Shown: piece after piece, positions 8,516-13,448 of the stretch
How the letters are laid out: every line of letters starts with the position of its first letter
Numbering within the stretch: the first letter of the stretch is position 1
Source of the DNA: Deltaproteobacteria bacterium
Lineage (GTDB): Bacteria > Desulfobacterota > Desulfobacteria > Desulfobacterales > SG8-13
NCBI GenBank assembly: GCA_024639205.1
Contig: JAHEIV010000009.1
Location: 1 to 16,173, forward strand
Reading direction: 5' to 3'
DNA: 16,173 bases
Notes under the pieces: generated by a model
Databases searched by the model: none
Seen by the model: only the letters and a program-made list of their open reading frames with translations
Told to the model about the DNA's origin: nothing
Translations under genes and position numbers: made by a program

Positions 8516-8544
8516 GTTGCGATGCTTCGCATCCGTCGGGCAAC
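8516..8544 (-). promoter_or_regulatory. Stem-loop in the 5' leader of the fbp operon
   Basis: On the plus strand the order is GTTGC, GATGC, TTC, GCATC, CGTCGG, GCAAC. GATGC/GCATC form a perfect stem with a 3-nt loop, and GTTGC/GCAAC extend it, leaving a 6-nt bulge on one side. It lies in the roughly 110-nt leader between the inferred transcription start (about 8571) and the TTG start of the binding protein. It has no T-run, so it is not an ordinary terminator. Confidence 0.4.
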
Positions 8545-8574
8545 TGTAGTGACTGGATCCAGACGGAATGATAA

Positions 8575-8592
8575 AGTTTGGTATGCCAAACT
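8575..8592. promoter_or_regulatory. Palindromic operator, probable DtxR-family site
   Basis: AGTTTGG, 4 nt, then CCAAACT form an 18-bp inverted repeat with perfect 7-bp arms. It lies between a DtxR-type repressor gene and a metal-transport operon and overlaps the latter's -10. DtxR-family sites are typically palindromes of about 19 bp with GG/CC near the centre, which this resembles. A further AGTTTG half-site at 8632-8637 lies before the repressor gene and could serve autoregulation. Assignment to this repressor is inference. Confidence 0.6.
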
Positions 8593-8606
8593 ATTTGCCA
8601 TGTCAA
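8578..8606 (-). promoter_or_regulatory. Promoter of the fbp/P1B-ATPase operon
   Basis: Read on the minus strand, TTGACA (8606-8601) is a perfect -35 box, followed after 17 nt by TACCAA (8583-8578), a weak -10 that matches consensus at three positions. A start near 8571 is expected. The -10 and part of the spacer lie inside the palindrome at 8575-8592, so a protein bound there would block RNA polymerase. Confidence 0.6.
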
Positions 8607-8703
8607 TGCGAAAGTTTTAAATTTCAAAAAAAGTTTGAATACTTAATCTTTTTGTGCCACAGTAGACAAGAGGCCGATTCGCGGTGAAAAAGGAGAATAG
8701 GTG

Positions 8704-9231
8704 ATGAGCAAGCGAAAGCGACTGTCGGAAAGCCTGGAAGACTACCTGGAGACCATCCTGGACCTGGAACATCAACAAAAGGTCGCCCGGGTGAAAGATA
8801 TCGCCGACAAGCTGGGGGTGCTACGCGGAACTGTCAGCGGAACGCTGAAGACACTGGCTGAAAAAAACCTGATTCACTACGAACCTTACAGTTTCATCAC
8901 CCTGACTTCAAATGGCGCCCGTATCGCGAAAGAGATCCGCAGGCGACATAAGGTCATAAAGGACTTTTTGCAGAATGTTCTGTTGATGGATGATGACAAG
9001 GCAGATGAAAATGCCTGCCGGATGGAGCACGCCATGGATAAAGAGGCGATCGACCGGCTGGTTCAGTTCATCGATTACATCCAGTATTGCCCCCGAACGG
9101 GCGAGGACTGGATCGAAGCTTTCGTCAACTATTTCAACCGCAACGAGCACCAAACAGAAGACTGCCGCCAATGCCTGGAAGACTGCGTAACCCGATACCG
9201 TGAAAACCGATCTCTGGTGTCCGATAAATAA
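8704..9231 (+). CDS. DtxR/MntR-family metal-dependent transcriptional repressor
   Basis: This is a 175-residue regulator. An N-terminal winged helix-turn-helix (about 11-75, with VKDIADKLGVLRGTVSGTLK) is followed by the dimerisation/metal domain. Aligned by eye to MntR and DtxR, the first-site ligands are Asp13 and Glu16 (EDYLE), His82 (RRRH) and the ACRMEH motif with Cys105, Glu108 and His109. Cys at that place is as in iron-sensing DtxR, while Asp13 is as in manganese-sensing MntR. The SH3-like third domain of DtxR is absent. The C terminus has CPR at 129 and a CxxCxxxC cluster (Cys154, 157, 161). ATG 8704 has AAGGAGA 7 nt upstream; GTG 8701 is too close to it. It diverges from the fbp operon and probably represses it when metal-loaded. 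The corepressor, Fe2+ or Mn2+, is not settled. Confidence 0.92.
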   Translation: MSKRKRLSESLEDYLETILDLEHQQKVARVKDIADKLGVLRGTVSGTLKTLAEKNLIHYEPYSFITLTSNGARIAKEIRRRHKVIKDFLQNVLLMDDDKADENACRMEHAMDKEAIDRLVQFIDYIQYCPRTGEDWIEAFVNYFNRNEHQTEDCRQCLEDCVTRYRENRSLVSDK

Positions 9232-9403
9232 AAAACTTGAATGCCGATGCCCTGCCTGACCCCCGTCCAACATCTCCGTCGTTGCAAGTTCCTCCGCTGT
9301 GGCTTTTACTGGCCATCGATACCCAAATCATCACATCCGGCGAGCACCGCTGCCAGCAGCTCCGTCTGGAGATAGCCGAAACCGGATCCCCCTGAAAACA
9401 AAA

Positions 9404-9459
9404 ATCCCGCCGATTCGAACGCTGCCCATCCGCAGTCGCCAATCGGCGGGATCCTTTTT
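9404..9459. terminator. Bidirectional rho-independent terminator
   Basis: A perfect 12-bp stem, ATCCCGCCGATT (9404-9415) with AATCGGCGGGAT (9441-9452), encloses a 25-nt loop that itself can pair CTGC with GCAG. It is followed by CCTTTTT on the plus strand. On the minus strand it is followed by a T-rich run (complement of 9395-9403). It lies between convergent genes and can end both the DtxR-family gene and the DUF6502/DUF5666 operon. Nothing else convincing was seen in 9232-9403. Confidence 0.9.
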
Positions 9460-9474
9460 GACAGTATTATTTGA

Positions 9475-10941
9475 TTAATCCTCCAGTTCGACCTCTTCGG
9501 CATCCATGACATTATCTGCGGTCATATCACCTCGAGCGTCCACCACCGAGGCTGCCGAAACGGAATTGAAAAACGCCGACCTGCCGATGGGATTGTCATT
9601 AATCCCCTTGAAGTTGTTTTCGATCGTATTGAAGGTGTCGACCGTAACACCCAGAATCTCCAGAAAGCGGGTGTCCGTCGGATCGGTGTCCACCGGACCG
9701 CGCAGGCGCACCCGATCGGGGTTGCTCGTTGGATCGTCCACCTCCAGCTCGGTCGCCAGGATATTGGCACCAGACTGGCGGCCACGAACCTTCAAGTCAT
9801 CATTCACCCCAATACTGCCCAAAAAGACGGCCGGGTCGGTTGACCCGGACGGCGAACCGCGCTTGTCATCCAAGCGCGTGCGGCCATCGATCCGGATCTT
9901 TACAGCGGACATGTTTCGCAGATCGATGGTGAGATTGCCGACATTGACACCGGCGGCAGCCGCCTCTACCCGGACGCCGTCTTTGAATTCGATCTTGTCG
10001 GCCAAAATGGCACCACCGACAATCTGTCCTTCAGCTTCCACCTTCATGCCGTTCTGCAGCTCAGCGGATGTTCCGCCGGAAAACTCGGTGCTGCCGTCGA
10101 ACTGCACCTGTTGCGGTCCGGATGGTGTTATTAGGGTGAAACTGTTTCCGGCCAAATCCCGCACGAACCCTTCGGCTTCCACCTCCAGGCCGTCATCGAA
10201 CGCCTTGGCCTTGTTCTCCACACTGGCGGCGACCAACGTATTGGTAGCCGCTGTGTAATCGGTAGAAAGGCCTTTGACTTCTACAAAATCGCCGTTTTGG
10301 GGCTGACCCCCGACTCCGAAGTCTTCCAGCAAAGCAGTGCTGAAATCGACGTTGAGGCTGTTGATGGAAAAGGTGTTGCCGATTTTACCGCTGACGAAAC
10401 CGGTTACCTCGTATTCGGTAACCACTGCCAGTTTCTTTTCCACGAAGGTGGCCCGTATGTTGCCCAGCTCGTCGAACTGCCCGCTGACCTCGACGATGTC
10501 ATTGACAATCAGTCCGCCGATTCCGGCAACGTTTTCATAGCTGGTCAAATCGTTTACGAAAACAAGTTGGCCGAGCACCTCCATCTCTCCGGCACCTGCA
10601 TCCAATGAGGTTATGGGACCTTCGACACTGTCGTTGAAGCGCACCACATTCGCCTGACCGGTGCGGCCGCCCGCGTTCACCGAACCTTCGACTTCCACCA
10701 CCATACCGACGCGCAACCGGCTGTCGTCGCCGAACTCGTTTTCTTCAATGAACACCCGCGCACCGATGGTTTCATATTTGACGCCGTTAACGGTAATACT
10801 GCCCTTTGCAGTGATGGTGCCTGCTGCCACTGCGCCGGTGCCGCCGATGCCGCCGCCGGCGGTATCTCCACTGCCGCCGCAAGCGGTGACCCCGATCAGC
10901 GCCACTACAGCGATGATATTCCAAATCAACCGTGTATTCAT
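9475..10941 (-). CDS. Lipoprotein with DUF5666-like repeats
   Basis: This is a 488-residue acidic exported protein. ATG 10941 has GGAGG about 7 nt upstream; the open frame runs on to 11040 but would enter the preceding gene. The N terminus is a lipoprotein signal: a hydrophobic core, then VTAC with Cys21, followed by a Gly-rich linker (about 22-40). The rest is all beta-rich repeats built around a (V/L)-x-V-x-G strand: VVEVEG (about 81-86), IVEVSG (149-154), FVEVKG (219-224), LEVEAEG (252-258), MKVEAEG (299-305) and DLKVRG (382-387). This is the pattern of DUF5666 repeats, thought to be small OB-like beta barrels. The C terminus is very acidic (DAEEVELED). It is 40 nt behind the DUF6502-like gene on the same strand. 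The function is unknown; a surface or periplasmic binding role is a guess. Confidence 0.8.
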   Translation of the reverse strand: MNTRLIWNIIAVVALIGVTACGGSGDTAGGGIGGTGAVAAGTITAKGSITVNGVKYETIGARVFIEENEFGDDSRLRVGMVVEVEGSVNAGGRTGQANVVRFNDSVEGPITSLDAGAGEMEVLGQLVFVNDLTSYENVAGIGGLIVNDIVEVSGQFDELGNIRATFVEKKLAVVTEYEVTGFVSGKIGNTFSINSLNVDFSTALLEDFGVGGQPQNGDFVEVKGLSTDYTAATNTLVAASVENKAKAFDDGLEVEAEGFVRDLAGNSFTLITPSGPQQVQFDGSTEFSGGTSAELQNGMKVEAEGQIVGGAILADKIEFKDGVRVEAAAAGVNVGNLTIDLRNMSAVKIRIDGRTRLDDKRGSPSGSTDPAVFLGSIGVNDDLKVRGRQSGANILATELEVDDPTSNPDRVRLRGPVDTDPTDTRFLEILGVTVDTFNTIENNFKGINDNPIGRSAFFNSVSAASVVDARGDMTADNVMDAEEVELED

Positions 10942-10981
10942 GAGATTCCTCCAATTTTGCGAAATGTTGAGTGGTGAGAGT

Positions 10982-11791
10982 TTAATCATCTTCAAAATAG
11001 TAGACCCCCAGTCCGACTTTCTTTTGACCGGTTCCGTCAACCGATGGATTCGAGTCGCGATCGTGTCGAGCCAACCAGCGGTCCAGGGACTCGAGAAGCT
11101 GTTGTGCTTTTTCGGCGCTCAGGCTGCGAAACTTTTCCGCTGCCTCGATGGGGACATTGTCGTAGGCGACCTTGCGTTGAAAGCGCCGGCCATCACGGCT
11201 GTGCGAGATGTTGTGGTCGATGGTATCGATCAGATGGGCCGTATCCGTGCCAAGGATACTCAACATGGCCGGCTCGTCACCGGACGGCACAAAGGCGCTG
11301 CTGAGCAGCTCGATCCGGCCGTCTTTTTTCATCCGAACGGCACTGACACTCATCAATTCATCCAGAACAGCGCGGGACGGCACATCACCGCCGTATGCCT
11401 TCACCAGCTCGCCGAAGGTCGAATCGGTCCCTTCCAAGGAAAGCAGTTTGGGATTTTTCTTTCTGTCGAGAAACCGACGATCCTTGACCCAACCGGCAAT
11501 GACCCGCGCAGCCCGATTGTAACGAAACAGCGCTTCTTCGTCGGAGGCTTGCACCTCCTTTTTCAACCGGCCGACCTCTTTCCGGGAAAGTCCGGTGATG
11601 ATGGACACCCTTGAGTCGGTCTGTTTTCGGCCTTCGATACCGAATTCGGATCGAGCGACATCCACGTAAAGCCATTTGGCCAGGTCGGCGAAAGTTCGGT
11701 ACGGGATACCGTTGCGGAGCAAAATTCGAATCAACGGCCTCAGGATTCTGAGAATGGCTGCAAACAGTGCATTTTTTATTTTTGTTTCCAT
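10982..11791 (-). CDS. DUF6502-like protein with helix-turn-helix region
   Basis: This is a 269-residue protein that I match from memory to the DUF6502 family. The N-terminal third is helical and resembles a DNA-binding domain: YRTFADLAKWLYVDVA (31-46), then VSIITGLSRKEVGRLKKEV (62-80), which reads as a helix-turn-helix with recognition helix SRKEVGRLKK. The remainder is mixed and ends in Lys/Gly and FEDD. The start is uncertain. ATG 11791 gives METKIKNALF and has no Shine-Dalgarno, and the promoter (TTGACA 11826-11821) predicts transcription starting at or next to this ATG, so the mRNA may be leaderless. TTG 11815 would add eight residues encoded by the inverted repeat itself and is unlikely. 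It precedes the DUF5666 lipoprotein gene by 40 nt. Families of these two kinds are often neighbours. It may repress its own operon (inference). Confidence 0.75.
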   Translation of the reverse strand: METKIKNALFAAILRILRPLIRILLRNGIPYRTFADLAKWLYVDVARSEFGIEGRKQTDSRVSIITGLSRKEVGRLKKEVQASDEEALFRYNRAARVIAGWVKDRRFLDRKKNPKLLSLEGTDSTFGELVKAYGGDVPSRAVLDELMSVSAVRMKKDGRIELLSSAFVPSGDEPAMLSILGTDTAHLIDTIDHNISHSRDGRRFQRKVAYDNVPIEAAEKFRSLSAEKAQQLLESLDRWLARHDRDSNPSVDGTGQKKVGLGVYYFEDD

Positions 11792-11814
11792 GTTTGGGAA
11801 AATAATCCCAAACA
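11791..11814. promoter_or_regulatory. 24-bp inverted-repeat operator at the DUF6502 gene start
   Basis: TGTTTGGGA (11791-11799), 6 nt of A/T, then TCCCAAACA (11806-11814): perfect 9-bp arms. It covers the -10 box and the first base of the start codon, the placement expected for a repressor site. The adjacent HTH protein is the natural candidate binder. As RNA it would fold only if transcription began upstream. Confidence 0.6.
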
Positions 11815-11826
11815 ATTTTTTGTCAA
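11804..11826 (-). promoter_or_regulatory. Promoter of the DUF6502/DUF5666 operon
   Basis: On the minus strand the -35 box TTGACA (11826-11821) is perfect. After 16 nt comes TATTTT (11804-11799), matching the -10 consensus at four positions. Initiation 7-8 nt later falls on or next to the A of ATG 11791, implying a leaderless transcript. The -10 lies inside the inverted repeat at 11791-11814. Confidence 0.6.
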
Positions 11827-11846
11827 CATTCTTTCAGTTATTATTT

Positions 11847-11861
11847 TGTGACTTTGTCACA
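11847..11861. promoter_or_regulatory. TGTGAC-N3-GTCACA palindrome, Crp/Fnr-like site
   Basis: Perfect 6-bp arms, TGTGAC and GTCACA, are separated by TTT. The half-site equals the CRP half-site TGTGA, but the gap between TGTGA and TCACA is 5 nt instead of 6. Its centre (11854) is about 63 bp upstream of the inferred start of the DUF6502 gene, near the class I activator position of -61.5. It could also act on the cytochrome gene to the right. A Crp/Fnr-family gene lies about 0.8 kb away. Confidence 0.4.
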
Positions 11862-11935
11862 GACAGCGAGGACATGGATTTGATTAAGAGAAACAGGTAG
11901 TTTTTTGCAGATCACCAACGAATGAAGGAGGAGAT

Positions 11936-12388
11936 ATGAAACCCAAGATAATTGCAGGTGTCGTCATCGCGCTGGTCGTCGTCAGTGCCGCATATGCGCA
12001 GTTTGCCAAACCTGAAAAGGCCATCAAGTACCGCAAATCGGTCATGTTTCTGATTGCTCAGCATTTTGGCCGCATGGGCGCCATGGTCAAGGGATCGACC
12101 CCATATGAAAAAGCGGCTTTTGCGAAAAACGCAGCATTGGTGGATACATTTTCCGGTCTACCCTGGGAAGCGTTTATGACCCCGGGAACTGACAAGGGAG
12201 ATACAACCATGAGCGCTTCGGTTTTTCAGAAGCAAGCGAAGTTCAAAGCAGCTGCCAGATCTTTTGAAGCCGATACTGCAAAGCTCGCCGAGATGGCGAA
12301 AAGTGGCAACTTCGATGCTGCCAAAGCACAGTTCGGAAAGGTTGCCAAAAACTGTAAAAGCTGCCACACCGATTTCCGAGTTAAATAG
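11936..12388 (+). CDS. Cytochrome c'/c556-family protein (one c-type haem)
   Basis: This is a 150-residue exported protein. A signal peptide (MKPKIIAGVV to about AYA, residues 1-21) is followed by a four-helix-bundle type sequence. The single haem-binding CKSCH near the C terminus (Cys140, Cys143, His144) is the layout of the cytochrome c'/c556 group. Met37 in the first mature helix (KYRKSVMFL) is where low-spin c556 proteins supply the sixth haem ligand, which would make it an electron carrier. If Met37 does not bind, it would be a gas-binding c'. AAGGAGG at 11925-11931 is 4 nt before the ATG. It is a single-gene unit: a terminator follows at 12417-12452 and no close partner is on the same strand. 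Function is probably periplasmic electron transfer or NO handling; the choice is not visible. Confidence 0.88.
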   Translation: MKPKIIAGVVIALVVVSAAYAQFAKPEKAIKYRKSVMFLIAQHFGRMGAMVKGSTPYEKAAFAKNAALVDTFSGLPWEAFMTPGTDKGDTTMSASVFQKQAKFKAAARSFEADTAKLAEMAKSGNFDAAKAQFGKVAKNCKSCHTDFRVK

Positions 12389-12416
12389 GTCGACAGACAT
12401 AGCGGTCCTCCTTTAC

Positions 12417-12455
12417 GGAGAAAGGCGGGCCGTATTGGGCCCACCTTTCTCCTTT
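12417..12455 (+). terminator. Terminator after the cytochrome gene
   Basis: GGAGAAAGG-C-GGGCC (12417-12431) pairs with GGCCC-A-CCTTTCTCC (12438-12452), leaving one C/A mismatch and a 6-nt loop, followed by a short TTT. The stem is long and strong but the T-run is poor. It begins 28 nt after the cytochrome stop. In the other direction GTAAAGGAGG follows without a T-run. Confidence 0.7.
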
Positions 12456-12460
12456 ACTGT

Positions 12461-12628
12461 CACCGGCCGGTGTATACTATAATAGCCGGAGGCTTCCGGT
12501 CATCCAGTATCTTCTCTGTTAAACCGATTTCAGGTATGGAATCGACACGGTGGGTTCTGCGGGAAGATAGCGAAAACCTGGCAGAAGAAGAGTTCGAACC
12601 AGCACATCTTCGCCCTGTTGAAGGCTGA
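12461..12628 (+). other. Short unassigned stretch: palindrome, -10-like box and 30-codon ORF
   Basis: CACCGGCCGGTG (12461-12472) is a perfect 12-bp palindrome just before TATAAT (12478-12483); no good -35 stands 17 nt upstream. CCGGA-GGCT-TCCGG at 12487-12500 forms a small hairpin. ATG 12536 opens a 30-codon acidic ORF (MESTRWVLREDSENLAEEEF, then 10 more residues) ending at TGA 12626-12628, without a Shine-Dalgarno. It may be chance or a gene remnant. No larger gene was found in 12389-12644. Confidence 0.25.
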
Positions 12629-12644
12629 AGTGGCGGCAAGGGGA

Positions 12645-13292
12645 TCAGGGGATCAAATCGAGCAATTGGACCCGGTTGCGTGAAAGGGCGATGTTGCCGC
12701 GACGTTCAAAATCCTTCAGCAGGCGACTGACCACTTCCCTGGATGTCCCCAGGTCATTGGCAATGACTTGATGGGTGGTTTCCAGCTGGTCATTTTCGGC
12801 CTTTTCAATCAGGTAGTCCTCCAGCCGCACATCCAATTTGCCAAAGGTCACTTCCTCGATCAATTCGATGATCTCGTGGAAGCGCCGGCTGAAAAGCGAA
12901 AATATAAAGCTGCGCATCTCCGGATGGTCGGCCATCAATTCTTGAAAAACTTTTTCCGGCAGATACAGCATCGTACCTTCCTTCAGCGCTATAGCATCAG
13001 CCGGATATTGCTGACTGCCGAGGATGCAGGCCGCATTTAAAATGCATGTTTCGCCGGGAAGAATTTCATACAGTGTGATCTCCCTTCCGGAACTGCCGGT
13101 TTTGTAAACGCGCACTTCTCCGTCGAGAAAAAAGGGGATCCCCGGACACCGGTCGCCTTCATGGTAGAAATGCTTCTCTTTTAGAAAGCTTTGATGGGAG
13201 GAGGATGCAAGGATCTGCTCCACCAAAGGTTTGTCGTTATTGCGGAAGACCGGAAATGCGGTCGCAAATTCGTTTCTCGTAACTTTTTCCAT
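12645..13292 (-). CDS. Crp/Fnr-family transcriptional regulator
   Basis: This is a 215-residue regulator from ATG 13292. An N-terminal cyclic-nucleotide-binding fold spans about residues 12-125 (KHFYHEGDRCPGIPFFLDGE, then the PGETC turn). A dimerisation helix (about 125-150) and a winged helix follow (HQVIANDLGTSREVVSRLLK, about 174-193). The recognition helix has R185-E186-V-V-S-R190, combining the RE...R of CRP with the SR of FNR, which suggests a TGTGA- or TTGAT-like site. There is no FNR-type N-terminal cysteine cluster, so it does not sense oxygen through an Fe-S cluster of that kind; the ligand is unknown. TTG 13328 would add 12 residues but neither start has a strong Shine-Dalgarno. 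The gene stands alone. A TGTGACTT half-site at 13357-13364 upstream resembles the palindrome at 11847-11861. Confidence 0.88.
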   Translation of the reverse strand: MEKVTRNEFATAFPVFRNNDKPLVEQILASSSHQSFLKEKHFYHEGDRCPGIPFFLDGEVRVYKTGSSGREITLYEILPGETCILNAACILGSQQYPADAIALKEGTMLYLPEKVFQELMADHPEMRSFIFSLFSRRFHEIIELIEEVTFGKLDVRLEDYLIEKAENDQLETTHQVIANDLGTSREVVSRLLKDFERRGNIALSRNRVQLLDLIP

Positions 13293-13400
13293 AGCTGCAC
13301 CGTTTGCAAGGCACTCGTTCGCCTGCAACAGGAAGGGGATGACTCATCCGGATTTATGTGACTTCGGTTCTGAGCGTTTCGATCCGGTTGACATTCGCAA

Positions 13401-13422
13401 GGCCCCATCGATCTGATGGGCC
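13401..13422 (-). terminator. Weak hairpin after the FAD oxidoreductase gene
   Basis: GGCCCCATC (13401-13409) and GATGGGCC (13415-13422) pair with one bulged C and a 5-nt loop. It lies about 27 nt beyond the oxidoreductase stop, but only TTGCG follows on the minus strand, so termination is uncertain. Confidence 0.35.
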
Positions 13423-13448
13423 GTCATCGGTCGTGTATGGTTATCGAT

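Noticed and set aside
8623..8639. TTCAAA-N5-TTTGAA inverted repeat before the DtxR gene
   Set aside because: A/T-rich and low in information; it contains a possible AGTTTG half-site but is not a clear operator by itself.
9134..9442. 102-codon open frame on the minus strand across the end of the DtxR gene and the terminator
   Set aside because: It lies antisense to a certain gene, runs through the terminator stem and has no recognisable domain or ribosome-binding site.
12640..12655. Tandem GGGGATCA repeat over the stop codon of the Crp/Fnr gene
   Set aside because: Only two 8-bp copies; too short to argue for a function and compatible with chance slippage.
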